Source: Primulina eburnea (taxonomy: Eukaryota > Streptophyta > Magnoliopsida > Lamiales > Gesneriaceae). From it: a stretch of 64,000 nt of DNA. A program made the translations under genes and the position numbers. Below are positions 46,016 through 58,590 of the stretch, in pieces; the stretch's first letter is position 1, and each line of letters opens with the position of its first letter. The notes under the pieces were generated by a model that saw only the letters and a list, made by a program, of their open reading frames with translations, made no database searches and was not told the origin of the DNA. The stretch is from NCBI RefSeq assembly GCF_022965805.1, contig NW_027331259.1, forward strand, positions 186,001-250,000. The letters run 5' to 3'.

Positions 46016-49000
46016 TGTAGTGACCCGTTCCAGAATCACCTACTCCGTTCCTAAATCACCTACTAATCAAAAACTAAGCATGTAATTAACCTAATTAACA
46101 ATAATCAGAGATAACAGCGGAAAAGTCAACAAAATAATGGTTATACAACCCAATCGAAGTCTAGAATAACTCAAAATGAAATATCCAGTACAACCATATC
46201 GAATCAAAACAATACCGATAAACTAAACCAACCAGCTACTCAACGTCCTCCTCCTGCTCCTCCTGAGCTGTCCAACCTGAGGCCTGCCCCGTGGGAATGG
46301 GGTGTCCAAGAATAAACAAAACCGAGGACGTGAGCGATAAGAACGCCCAGTACAAAAGTATGAGTATACAGACCTATATGAAATGCACATGCTATGATCA
46401 TGATACCGGGGTAGTCAAGAAACAGGAGTCACAAAAGGATCTCAACAATGCTCAGTCTAGAGGCGCCAAGTGGATAGTGCCGCGCGGTCCAACCTCTGGG
46501 TCACTGCATCCACTACAAGACAGACGTGGACCTAAAATGTCCCGGACCACCGAAGCCCTCCCGACCCGTCGGCCACTGTGTACTCTCGGTGTCCATGCGT
46601 CCACAAGACAGGGCTGAGCGGCCCCAAGATATAGCTTATCTCGAAAGAGATACAGCTCAACAGTAGAGGCTATCTCGAAGAAGATACGGCTCAACATGAA
46701 ATGCAACGTGCGGTAATAAACGTGACATAATAGCATGCATCATATGACATATATCAATGCACCACATAATCATGCAACACATATAAGAATGTATACTCAA
46801 CCAGGATATCTCGGATAGTACTTTCGTACCTCTATCACAGCAAGCCTAGCCTTACGCAATACCGCTAATCAGGTCTAGCACAAGCCTACGCATCAAAAAG
46901 CATACCCAATGAACAAAACTACCATGCTATACTAGCAAAACCAGTACTCCCTAGTACTACCAAAGGTTTAGGGTTTACCTTCGTCCGTCGACAGCCCTTT
47001 GATGTCGATTGCCTTGAAACTCAGGCGCCGCTACGCTACTACTCCTGGCAGCTCTTGGCTATCGCTCGACCAACAACTAACCCTAGAAACCTTCCAAACT
47101 CTCCAAAATGAGAGAAAACTCAAGAAATTGGCAAGTCAAAAATGAGAAATCCGAGCACTATTTATAGGCCATGTTCGGATCCTCCGAACAACACTTCGGA
47201 ACGTCCGAACGCTACGTGTCCATTGGCTCTTGACAGCTCATGATCGGATCCTCCGATCATACACTTCGGACCGTCCGAACATGCATGGAAAAATGACGTG
47301 TCGATCAACAATTGACACCTATGATCGGATTCACCGAACTACACTTCGGATCGTCCGAACTCTTCGGTGCTTCCGAACCCTCTTCGGTCCGTCCGATCAT
47401 GACTCGGTCAAAATTACACCTTAAACCTTCTTAATCACCATTACTCCGTTAATTACCCAATTTGGAATTCGGGCTACTACATTCTCCCCCCCTTAAAAGA
47501 TTTCGTCCTCGAAATCAAGTTTAGAGAATGAACAAAACGAAATAACAACATCATTACCCTCAAAATCTAAGGGACAACCCATCACTAGACGCTTGGCTAA
47601 AACCGAATGACCCATCGGAGTAGAAACGGAAAGAATGACATCTAGAGAAACATGCGGTAACTTATGACGCTTAACAAATCGTCCTGGTCACCCCAACGAC
47701 CTACACTCCCCTGACTACTCCCGTCACCAAAGTGGTCAGCCATTGCTACAACATAGAATGGGGAAACTAGTAAATTGGTCAACGGAAATCCCAAAACAGA
47801 AATCTATATCCCAAAATCGTACGCATGCTCTGATACCATAAATGTAGTGACCTGTTCCAGAATCACCTACTCCGTTCCAGAATCACCTACTAATCAAAAA
47901 CTAAGCATGTAATTAACCTAATTAACAATAATCAGAGATAACAGCGGAAAAGTCAACAAAATAATGGTTATACAACCCAATCGAAGTCTAGAATAACTCA
48001 AAATGAAATATCCAGTACAACCATATCGAATCAAAACAATACCGATAAACTAAACCAACCAGCTACTCAACGTCCTCCTCCTGCTCCTCCTGAGCTGTCC
48101 AACCTGAGGCCTGCCCCGTGGGAATGGGGTGTCCAAGAATAAACAAAACCGAGGACGTGAGCGATAAGAACGCCCAGTACAAAAGTATGAGTATACAGAC
48201 CTATATGAAATGCACATGCTATGATCATGATACCGGGGTAGTCAAGAAACAGGAGTCACAAAAGGATCTCAACAATGCTCAGTCTAGAGGCGCCAAGTGG
48301 ATAGTGCCGCGCGGTCCAACCTCTGGGTCACTGCATCCACTACAAGACAGACGTGGACCTAAAATGTCCCGGACCACCGAAGCCCTCCCGACCCGTCGGC
48401 CACTGTGTACTCTCGGTGTCCATGCGTCCACAAGACAGGGCTGAGCGGCCCCAAGATATAGCTTATCTCGAAAGAGATACAGCTCAACAGTAGAGGCTAT
48501 CTCGAAGAAGATACGGCTCAACATGAAATGCAACGTGCAGTAATAAACGTGACATAATAGCATGCATCATATGACATATATCAATGCACCACATAATCAT
48601 GCAACACATATAAGAATGTATACTCAACCAGGATATCTCGGATAGTACTTTCGTACCTCTATCACAGCAAGCCTAGCCTTACGCAATACCGCTAATCAGG
48701 TCTAGCACAAGCCTACGCATCAAAAAGCATACCCAATGAACAAAACTACCATGCTATACTAGCAAAACCAGTACTCCCTAGTACTACCAAAGGTTTAGGG
48801 TTTACCTTCGTCCGTCGACAGCCCTTTGATGTCGATTGCCTTGAAACTCAGGCGCCGCTACGCTACTACTCCTGGCAGCTCTTGGCTATCGCTCGACCAA
48901 CAACTAACCCTAGAAACCTTCCAAACTCTCCAAAATGAGAGAAAACTCAAGAAATTGGCAAGTCAAAAATGAGAAATCCGAGCACTATTTATAGGCCATG

Positions 49001-49308
49001 TTCGGATCCTCCGAACAACACTTCGGAACGTCCGAACGCTACGTGTCCATTGGCTCTTGACAGCTCATGATCGGATCCTCCGATCATACACTTCGGACCG
49101 TCCGAACATGCATGGAAAAATGACGTGTCGATCAACACTTGACACCTATGATCGGATTCACCGAACTACACTTCGGATCGTCCGAACTCTTCGGTGCTTC
49201 CGAACCCTCTTCGGTCCGTCCGATCATGACTCGGTCAAAATTACACCTTAAACCTTCTTAATCACCATTACTCCGTTAATTACCCAATTTGGAATTCGGG
49301 CTACTACA
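46016..49308 (-). mobile_element. miniature derivative B3 of the B family (361-bp interior)
   Basis: TSD GAAGG (46011-46015 and 49309-49313). Two 1466-base LTRs (46016-47481 and 47843-49308) differ at about five positions by eye. The interior (47482-47842) keeps a polypurine tract with the inverted repeat (47499-47516) and a primer-binding site (47827-47838). Between them is a fusion of the first gag codons (complement of GGTCAGCCATTGC and the SSQGSVGRWGD region) to the end of the protease remnant. Everything between is deleted. It therefore carries all the cis signals and no protein. Confidence 0.9.
47482..47842 (-). pseudogene. gag/protease remnant between the B3 LTRs
   Basis: The first codons of gag (from ATG near 47744) run directly into the distal protease remnant seen in B1, near 47680-47690. 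The joint falls in AACAAATCGTCCTGGTC. No useful protein can be made. The PBS is the complement of 47827-47838. Confidence 0.8.
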
Positions 49309-49579
49309 GAAGGGGAGGGATTCTATTTTTGTTGTTGTGGATAGATTCTCTAAGATGGCACATTTTATAGCTTGTCATAAAACCGATGATGCTTCAAACA
49401 TTGCGGATTTGTTCTTTAGAGAAGTCGTTAGGTTGCATGACATGCCTAGGACTATTGTTTCTGGTCGCGATGTTAAATTATTGAGTTACTTTTGGAAGAC
49501 TTTATGGGCTAAACTTGGCACAAAATTGTTATTTTCTACTACTTGTCATCCTCAAACGGATGGAAAAACTGAAGTTGTC

Positions 49580-49625
49580 TGTGACACCCTGACCCGTAAC
49601 AATAAAATATACAGCGGAATTTAAA
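49580..49625 (-). repeat. 46-bp LTR C stub (2 of 5)
   Basis: The same junctions as at 35091: GAAGTTGTC before TGTGACACCC, and TTTAAA before CATTGCGG. The next LTR C start lies 1679 bases downstream. Confidence 0.9.
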
Positions 49626-51258
49626 CATTGCGGATTTGTTCTTTAGAGAAGTCATTAGGTTGCATGGCATGCCTAGGACTATTGTTTCTGGTCGCGATGT
49701 TAAATTTTTGAGTTACTTTTGGAAGACTTTATGGGCTAAACTTGGCACAAAATTGTTGTTTTCTACTACTTGTCATCCTCAAACGGATGGACAAACTGAA
49801 GTTGTCAATAGAACTTTGGGAACACTTTTGCGTGCTATTCTTAAATAGAACTTGGATTGACATTTTATGGACTTTATTTTGGGGTTTCCTAGGACTAAGA
49901 TGGGAGGGATTCTATTTTTGTTGTTGTGGATAGATTCTCAAAGATGGCACATTTTATAGCTTGTCATAAAACCGATTTTGCTTCAAACATTGCGTATTTG
50001 TTCTTTAGCGAAGTCGTTAGGTTGCATGGCTTGCCTAACTATTGTTTCTGGTCGCGATGTTAAATTCTTGAGTTACTTTCGGAAGACTTTATGGGATAAA
50101 CTTGACACAAAATTGTTGTTTTCTACTACTTGTCATTCTCAAACGGATGGACAAACTGAAGTTGTCAATAGAACTTTGGGAACACTTTTGTGTGCTATTC
50201 TTAAGAAGAACTTGGATTTACATTTCTATGGACTTTATTTTGGGGTTGCCTAGGACTAAGAAGGGGAGGGATTCTATTTTTGTTGTTTTGGTTAGATTCT
50301 CTAAGATGGCACATTTTATAGCTTGTCATAAAACCGATGATGCTTCAAACATTGCGGATTTGTTCTTTAGAGAAGTCGTTAGGTTGCATGGCATGCCTAG
50401 GACTATTGTTTCTGGTCGCGATGTTAAATTATTGAGTTACTTTTGGAAGACTTTATGGGCTAAACTTGGCACAAAATTGTTATTTTCTACTACTTGTCAT
50501 CCTCAAACGGATGGACAAACTGAAGTTGTCAATAGAACTTTGAGAACACTTTTGCGTGCTATTCTTAAATAGAACTTGGATTGACATTTCTATGGACTTT
50601 ATTTTGGGGTTGCCTAGGACTAAGAAGGGGAGGGATTCTATTTTTGTTGTTGTGGATAGATTCTCTAAGATGGCACATTTTATAACTTGTCATAAAACCG
50701 ATGATGCTTCAAACATTGCGGATTTGTTCTTTAGAGAAGTCGTTAGGTTGCATGGCATGCCTAGGACTATTGTTTCTGGTCGCGATGTTAAATTCTAGAG
50801 TTACCTTTGGAAGACTTTATGGGCTAAACTTGGCACAAAATTGTTGTTTTCTACTACTTGTCATCCTCAAACGGATGGACAAACTGAAGTTGTCAATAGA
50901 ACTTTGGGAACACTTTTGCGTGCTATTCTTAAATAGAACTTGGATTGACATTTCTATGGACTTTATTTTGGGGTTGCCTAGGACTAAGAAGGGGAGGGAT
51001 TCTATTTTTGTTGTTGTGGATAGATTCTCTAAGATGGCACATTTTATAGCTTGTCATAAAACCGATGATGCTTCAAACATTGCGGATTTGTTCTTTAGAG
51101 AAGTCGTTAGGTTGCATGGCATGCCTAGGACTATTGTTTCTGGTCGCGATGTTAAATTCTAGAGTTACTTTTGGAAGACTTTATGGGCTAAACTTGGCAC
51201 AAAATTGTTGTTTTCTACTACTTGTCATCCTCAAACGGATGGACAAACTGAAGTTGTC

Positions 51259-51304
51259 TGTGACACCCTGACCCGTAACAATAAAATATACAGCGGAATT
51301 TAAA
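51259..51304 (-). repeat. 46-bp LTR C stub (3 of 5)
   Basis: Identical junctions; the next stub is 591 bases downstream. Confidence 0.9.
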
Positions 51305-51849
51305 CATTGCGGATTTGTTCTTTAGAGAAGTCATTAGGTTGCATGGCATGCCTAGGACTATTGTTTCTGGTCGCGATGTTAAATTTTTGAGTTACTTTTG
51401 GAAGACTTTATGGGCTAAACTTGGCACAAAATTGTTGTTTTCTACTACTTGTCATCCTCAAACGGATGGACAAACTGAAGTTGTCAATAGAACTTTGGGA
51501 ACACTTTTGCGTGCTATTCTTAAATAGAACTTGGATTGACATTTCTATGGACTTTATTTTGGGGTTGCCTAGGACTAAGAAGGGGAGGGATTCTATTTTT
51601 GTTGTTGTGGATAGATTCTCTAAGATGGCACATTTTATAGCTTGTCATAAAACCGATGATGCTTCAAACATTGCGGATTTGTTCTTTAGAGAAGTCGTTA
51701 GGTTGCATGGCATGCCTAGGACTATTGTTTCTGGTCGCGATGTTAAATTCTTGAGTTACTTTTGGAAGACTTTATGGGCTAAACTTGGCACAAAATTGTT
51801 ATTTTCTACTACTTGTCATCCTCAAACGGATGGAAAAACTGAAGTTGTC

Positions 51850-51895
51850 TGTGACACCCTGACCCGTAACAATAAAATATACAGCGGAATTTAAA
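51850..51895 (-). repeat. 46-bp LTR C stub (4 of 5)
   Basis: Identical junctions; the next stub is again 591 bases downstream. The monomer before it carries the GGATGGAAAAACTG variant. Confidence 0.9.
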
Positions 51896-52440
51896 CATTG
51901 CGGATTTGTTCTTTAGAGAAGTCATTAGGTTGCATGGCATGCCTAGGACTATTGTTTCTGGTCGCGATGTTAAATTTTTGAGTTACTTTTGGAAGACTTT
52001 ATGGGCTAAACTTGGCACAAAATTGTTGTTTTCTACTACTTGTCATCCTCAAACGGATGGACAAACTGAAGTTGTCAATAGAACTTTGGGAACACTTTTG
52101 CGTGCTATTCTTAAATAGAACTTGGATTGACATTTCTATGGACTTTATTTTGGGGTTGCCTAGGACTAAGAAGGGGAGGGATTCTATTTTTGTTGTTGTG
52201 GATAGATTCTCTAAGATGGCACATTTTATAGCTTGTCATAAAACCGATGATGCTTCAAACATTGCGGATTTGTTCTTTAGAGAAGTCGTTAGGTTGCATG
52301 GCATGCCTAGGACTATTGTTTCTGGTCGCGATGTTAAATTCTTGAGTTACTTTTGGAAGACTTTATGGGCTAAACTTGGCACAAAATTGTTATTTTCTAC
52401 TACTTGTCATCCTCAAACGGATGGAAAAACTGAAGTTGTC

Positions 52441-52486
52441 TGTGACACCCTGACCCGTAACAATAAAATATACAGCGGAATTTAAA
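52441..52486 (-). repeat. 46-bp LTR C stub (5 of 5)
   Basis: Identical junctions. The full-length LTR C begins 1679 bases downstream, at the same position in the repeat unit as this stub occupies in its own. Confidence 0.9.
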
Positions 52487-54119
52487 CATTGCGGATTTGT
52501 TCTTTAGAGAAGTCATTAGGTTGCATGGCATGCCTAGGACTATTGTTTCTGGTCGCGATGTTAAATTTTTGAGTTACTTTTGGAAGACTTTATGGGCTAA
52601 ACTTGGCACAAAATTGTTGTTTTCTACTACTTGTCATCCTCAAACGGATGGACAAACTGAAGTTGTCAATAGAACTTTGGGAACACTTTTGCGTGCTATT
52701 CTTAAATAGAACTTGGATTGACATTTTATGGACTTTATTTTGGGGTTTCCTAGGACTAAGATGGGAGGGATTCTATTTTTGTTGTTGTGGATAGATTCTC
52801 AAAGATGGCACATTTTATAGCTTGTCATAAAACCGATTTTGCTTCAAACATTGCGTATTTGTTCTTTAGCGAAGTCGTTAGGTTGCATGGCTTGCCTAAC
52901 TATTGTTTCTGGTCGCGATGTTAAATTCTTGAGTTACTTTCGGAAGACTTTATGGGATAAACTTGACACAAAATTGTTGTTTTCTACTACTTGTCATTCT
53001 CAAACGGATGGACAAACTGAAGTTGTCAATAGAACTTTGGGAACACTTTTGTGTGCTATTCTTAAGAAGAACTTGGATTTACATTTCTATGGACTTTATT
53101 TTGGGGTTGCCTAGGACTAAGAAGGGGAGGGATTCTATTTTTGTTGTTTTGGTTAGATTCTCTAAGATGGCACATTTTATAGCTTGTCATAAAACCGATG
53201 ATGCTTCAAACATTGCGGATTTGTTCTTTAGAGAAGTCGTTAGGTTGCATGGCATGCCTAGGACTATTGTTTCTGGTCGCGATGTTAAATTATTGAGTTA
53301 CTTTTGGAAGACTTTATGGGCTAAACTTGGCACAAAATTGTTATTTTCTACTACTTGTCATCCTCAAACGGATGGACAAACTGAAGTTGTCAATAGAACT
53401 TTGAGAACACTTTTGCGTGCTATTCTTAAATAGAACTTGGATTGACATTTCTATGGACTTTATTTTGGGGTTGCCTAGGACTAAGAAGGGGAGGGATTCT
53501 ATTTTTGTTGTTGTGGATAGATTCTCTAAGATGGCACATTTTATAGCTTGTCATAAAACCGATGATGCTTCAAACATTGCGGATTTGTTCTTTAGAGAAG
53601 TCGTTAGGTTGCATGGCATGCCTAGGACTATTGTTTCTGGTCGCGATGTTAAATTCTAGAGTTACCTTTGGAAGACTTTATGGGCTAAACTTGGCACAAA
53701 ATTGTTGTTTTCTACTACTTGTCATCCTCAAACGGATGGACAAACTGAAGTTGTCAATAGAACTTTGGGAACACTTTTGCGTGCTATTCTTAAATAGAAC
53801 TTGGATTGACATTTCTATGGACTTTATTTTGGGGTTGCCTAGGACTAAGAAGGGGAGGGATTCTATTTTTGTTGTTGTGGATAGATTCTCTAAGATGGCA
53901 CATTTTATAGCTTGTCATAAAACCGATGATGCTTCAAACATTGCGGATTTGTTCTTTAGAGAAGTCGTTAGGTTGCATGGCATGCCTAGGACTATTGTTT
54001 CTGGTCGCGATGTTAAATTCTAGAGTTACTTTTGGAAGACTTTATGGGCTAAACTTGGCACAAAATTGTTGTTTTCTACTACTTGTCATCCTCAAACGGA
54101 TGGACAAACTGAAGTTGTC

Positions 54120-55749
54120 TGTGACACCCTGACCCGTTACAATAAAATATACAGCGGAATTTAAAATTTTCTTTAAAATAGGGAAGGAGTTTCAAAATAC
54201 ATTTCATAAAATGTTTACAAAATGAATACATGAACATTCAAATGATTTAACAAAAATACAAAACAATCATTCCTATGATCATGTCCCAAAAATACTTGTA
54301 AAACATCATCCTTCCAATCTTCGTATGCATATGACTCCAGGCCACAGTCAACGTCCTGGTCCGTCGCTCTTATCTGCATCACATGAAAATAACTGAAATG
54401 AGTATAAAAACTCAACAAGTGGAACTCTTACATAGCAATGATACATAGTATACTCTGTAAAACATGACTTTGAAATCATAAATACCATCAACTCTGAAAC
54501 ATGAATACTGTAGCAATAGCATAGCAATAACATAGCAATAAGATGGTATTTCTCTTTACTCTGGTTGGATTGATATCAATAGTATCTCTGACTGTGGTGC
54601 TCGTATCCCAAATCGATTATAAACCGATAACTCTGAGGGATATAAGCCTATGGGCGTTGATCAACTAATTGCATGCAATGCTCTGACTATGATTAAATCA
54701 ATCCAATAAAACATTTGAATTCTCAATAGCATTTAAACAATCACTTTGGAAACTATATCTTTTCTCTTGTATTCCCTTTTCAATAAATGAGACATACAAT
54801 GCCTCTGATAGATATACAATCGAATCAATACGTAACTATGGATCAAAATGAAGGGAATAACACTTTGAAATCATTAGAACACCATACATATATAATCATG
54901 TGAGCAAAGGGATGAAATTCCACTTACAAACCACAATAACACCTTGATATAACTCTTGGTACAACACCTACAACAATAATCCATAAATAACACCAACATC
55001 AACTCTATATCCAAAAACTCAAGTCAAATAATCTATTAAACCAACAAAAAATTCACCTATAACATCTCATCTTCCAAAACCATGATAGAACTCAACCAAA
55101 AACTTACCTTAGCTTCCTCTCACCACGTAGAAGCTCGATCTCAACTCGGAAATCCAAACAAATCCAAGAATCAAAGCTAGGAAATGAAATGAAATGAAAG
55201 AAACCCTTGTTTCTAGAGAGGAAAACGAGAATGGAGGAAAGGTAAGGTGAAAAGTGAAGTCAACTCAACCAAAAAGCAACTCAAAGCTTCGCCCATACCT
55301 CAATAATGCAAGACCGCGGGTGCGCTCCAACCAGCACCGCGGGTGCGCTATGCTCTCGGCCACCAAAAATAAAATCCATGCCCGATGACCGCGGGTGCGG
55401 TCCTGCAAATACCGCAGGTGCGGTCTCACCGCGGGTGCGGTCCTTGCACTGCCGCGGGTGCGGTGATGTCACGGCCAAACTCCTAAAATCCAATAAATGA
55501 GACCGCGGGTGCAGTCCCTACAATGAGTGCGGGTGCGGTATCCTCTCGGCCAAGAAACAAACTAAAGCAACTAAAATCGATCTGAAACACTGAAACAACG
55601 CAACCACTAACAACTAACACATCAACCAAGCCACAAACAATAATACCAAATAACTATAACCCATAACACAACTCTAATCATCTAAATTATAAAACCCAAT
55701 AAACATACAAAAACTTAAACCGTACCGTACACCGGGCTCGGCTATTACA
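54120..55749 (-). repeat. left LTR of C (3' LTR in element orientation)
   Basis: 1630 bases. Its first 46 bases, apart from GTTAC in place of GTAAC, are the sequence of the five stubs. It contains the CCGCGGGTGCGGT cluster at 55312-55541. I see no clear TATA box. Frames inside (54215-54418, 54348-54533) recur in the other LTR and have no recognisable product. Confidence 0.92.
55312..55541. repeat. cluster of about eight 16-bp GC-rich repeats in LTR C
   Basis: Units close to GACCGCGGGTGCGGTCC recur every 20-45 bases. Several are palindromic around the centre (GACCGC...GCGGTC). The partner LTR has about seven units at 61518-61730, so one unit was lost or gained after insertion. Confidence 0.85.
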
Positions 55750-55789
55750 ATCTCCCCTCCTTAGAATAATTTCGTCCATGAAATTGACG
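55750..55789 (-). promoter_or_regulatory. polypurine tract and inverted repeat of C
   Basis: The minus strand reads TAAGGAGGGGAGAT next to the LTR. The inverted repeat AATTTCGTCCATGAAATT (55768-55785) precedes it, in the same relative place as in the B elements. Confidence 0.8.
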
Positions 55790-56845
55790 TCACAGCACGA
55801 ATAACTCAGGATACTTCTCTCTCATCTCATCCTCTGGTTCCCACGTAGCCTCTTCGATCAAATGGTTCCTCCAAAGGACTTTTACAATGCCGATCTCTTT
55901 GTTCCTCAAAACTCTAACTCTGCGATCCAGAATCTGAATCGGAATCTCTTGGTAAGTCAAATTCGGCGTCAAGTCCAATGGCTCGTGGCGAAGAACATGG
56001 GAAGGATTTGCAATATACTTCCTGAGCATCGAAACATGAAACACATTGTGAACTCTGTCAAGATCTGGCGGTAGGGCTAATCTGTAGGCTCGATCACCAA
56101 CTCTGTCCAATATCTCAAATGGACCAATAAACCTCGGACTCAGCTTACCCTTCTTGCCAAACCTCATCACACCCTTGAGAGGTGCTATCTTCAGAAACAC
56201 ATGATCGCCAACCTCGAATTGCAAAGGTCTACGACGAACATCTGCGTAGCTCTTCTGTCTCGACTGCGCTGTCTTCATCCTCTCTCGGATCACAGCAACA
56301 ACATCAGCAGTCTGTTGGACCAACTCTGGTCCTAACATCTTCCTCTCACCTACCTCATCCCAATACAAGGGAGATCTACACTTCCTGCCATAAAGTGCCT
56401 CATACGGTGCCATGCCAATCGTCGCCTGGTAACTGTTATTATACGTGAACTCAACCAAAGGCAACTTAGAATCCCAGCTACCTGGATAATCAATAGTACA
56501 AGCTCTGAGCATATCCTCTAGAATCTGAATGACTCTCTCTGACTGACCGTCACTCTGAGGGTGATAAGCTGTACTAAACGCTAACCGCGAACCCATAGCT
56601 CTGTGCAAACCCTTCCAAAACTCTGAGGTAAATCTAGGGTCACGATCAGACACAATCGACACAGGCACACCATGAAGTCTAACAATCTCTGCTATATAAT
56701 CCTCGGCATACTGGTTCATGGAATACGTCGTCTTGACTGAGAGAAAATGCGCTGACTTGGTCAATCGATCAACGATAGCCCAAATGGAATTGAAACCTCT
56801 CTGCACTCTGGGAAGACCAGTCACGAAATCCATCGTAATATGCTC
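55790..56845 (-). pseudogene. integrase core plus chromodomain of element C (cut from pol by a stop)
   Basis: The frame from ATG 56831-56833 has 347 residues. The catalytic triad is visible: Asp in MDFVTGLP (residue 2), Asp in SDRDPRF (first D, about residue 63) and Glu in SDGQSERVIQ (about residue 99), the D,D-35-E spacing. The GPY/F-type C-terminal region follows (LSPRFIGPFEILDRVGDRAYRL). The last 50 or so residues look like a chromodomain (EIPIQILDRRVRVL, VKVLWRNHLIEEATWEPE), which in chromoviruses directs integration to particular chromatin. Pol upstream ends at the TGA at 56846-56848, in a place where the polyprotein would normally read through with Trp. The integrase is therefore cut off from the H2C2 zinc domain. 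Unlike the satellite, it retains the second catalytic Asp. Confidence 0.9.
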
Positions 56846-58590
56846 TCACTTCCACTGAGGAATCGGCAATGACAACAATGTCCCAGCAGGTCTCTGATGC
56901 TCAATCTTCACCTGTTGACAAGTCAGGCACTGAGAAATGAACAAAGCAATATCTTTCTTCATACCTGGCCACCAATAAAGTCGACGAAGATCCTGATACA
57001 TCTTCGTACTGCCTGGATGAATCGAATATGGCGCGGTATGAGCCTCTGTCAGAATGTCTCGCCGAATATCATCGCCAATAGGAACACAGATACGGCCTCT
57101 GAAAGTCACCAAATCATCACCATTCATTGCAAACTCCGAATTCCCTCTCTCCTCTGCTCTGGCTCTCAACTCTGCCATCTGAACATCGTCAGTCTGCTCT
57201 CTACGGATCCTGTCCGTCAATGTAGCCCGAATGACCAACGCTGAAAGGCGAGCAATAGTCCCCGGAACTACCAAAGCAATCTCCTCTCGCTGCAAATCCA
57301 TCAACAATGGCCTCTGAATCAAAGAACTCAAGGAAGAACTCGACTTACGGCTCAACGCATCAGCCACAACGTTTGCCTTCCCCGGGTGGTAACTAATAGT
57401 CACATCATAATCTTTGACAAGTTCTAACCACCTCCTCTTCCGCATGTTGAGCTCTCTTTGAGAAAACAAATACTTCAAACTCTTGTGGTCTGTGAAGATC
57501 TCACACTTTTCGCCATACAAATAATGTCTCCAGATTTTCAGGGCGAAAACCACAGCTGCCAGCTCTAAATCATGCGTCGGGTAATTCCTCTCGTAATCCT
57601 TCAACTGGCGAGAAGCATAAGCAATGACCTTACCTCGCTGCATCAACACTGCACCAAGGCCTCTCTTCGACGCATCGGTATAGACAACAAAATCCTCAGA
57701 ACCACAGGGCAATGAAAGAACAGGAGCTGTCGTCAATCTATCCTTCAACTCTTGAAATGCGCTCTGACAATCAATGGACCACTCGAACTCAATCAATGGC
57801 AGGGCAATCTTGGAAAAATCTGAAATGAAACGACGATAATAACCCGCCAATCCAAGGAAACTGCGTACCTCTGAGACAGTGGTAGGAATAGGCCACTTCT
57901 GAACTGCATCAATCTTCACTGGATGAACTGCTATGCCATCCTTCGAAACGAAATGGCCTAGAAAAGAAATCTGATCTAACCAACACTCGCACTTCTTCAA
58001 CTTGGCAAACAGCCTCCTCTCTCTCAACAATTGAAGAACAACTCTGAGATGCTCTGCATGAAGCTCTCTGGTCTTGGAATAGATCAAGATGTCATCGATA
58101 AAGACAATGACGAAACTATCCAGATAAGGCTTGAACACTCGGTTCATCAAGTCCATGAAGACTGAAGGGGCATTGGTCAGACCAAAAGACATCACGAGAA
58201 ACTCATAGTGACCATACCTGGTCCTGAACGCTGTCTTAGGGATATCAGATTCCCTAACCTTCAACTGATAGTAGCCAGACCGAAGATCAATCTTCGAGAA
58301 GACAGTAGCACCATGAAGTTGGTCAAATAGATCGTCAATCCGTGGCAACGGATACTTGTTCTTGACAGTCACTTTGTTGAGCTCTCTGTAGTCGATACAC
58401 AGCCGCAACGACCCATCTTTATTCTTAACAAATAGAATCGGAGCTCCCCAAGGCGAAGAACTCGGGCGAATAAAACCGTTGTCTAGAAGATCCTGCAACT
58501 GCGTCTTCAACTCCTTCATCTCGGTAGGGGCCATTCGGTACGGAGCCTTAGCAATAGGAACCGTACCTGGAGCTAAATCAATAACGAACT
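56846..58590 (-). pseudogene. RT, RNase H and integrase zinc domain of element C pol
   Basis: A 562-residue frame is open from ATG 58532-58534 ([10 protein letters not shown]); the pol frame itself extends upstream to about 58590. RT shows [38 protein letters not shown] and the catalytic [12 protein letters not shown]. RNase H shows [27 protein letters not shown] and [13 protein letters not shown], with its three acidic residues. ADALSRK follows, and then the H2C2 zinc domain (H in [18 protein letters not shown]) near the end. The frame ends at TGA 56846-56848 just before the integrase core. A one-base deletion near 58591 separates it from gag-protease. Apart from these breaks all key residues are present, so this copy was lost recently. 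Confidence 0.92.

Larger units (their letters stand above)
49309..54119 (+). repeat. integrase-derived satellite, block 5 (about 13 monomer lengths, with four LTR stubs)
   Basis: Satellite of the same family with four of the five LTR-stub monomers. A 1.6-kb segment (about 49.6-51.25 kb) recurs at an offset of 2861 (about 52.5-54.1 kb), and between them a 591-base unit of stub plus monomer is repeated. Shared oddities such as ACCGATTTTGCTTC, ATTGCGTATTTG and GGATGGAAAAACTG confirm the copies. The block ends at the insertion point of element C. Confidence 0.92.
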
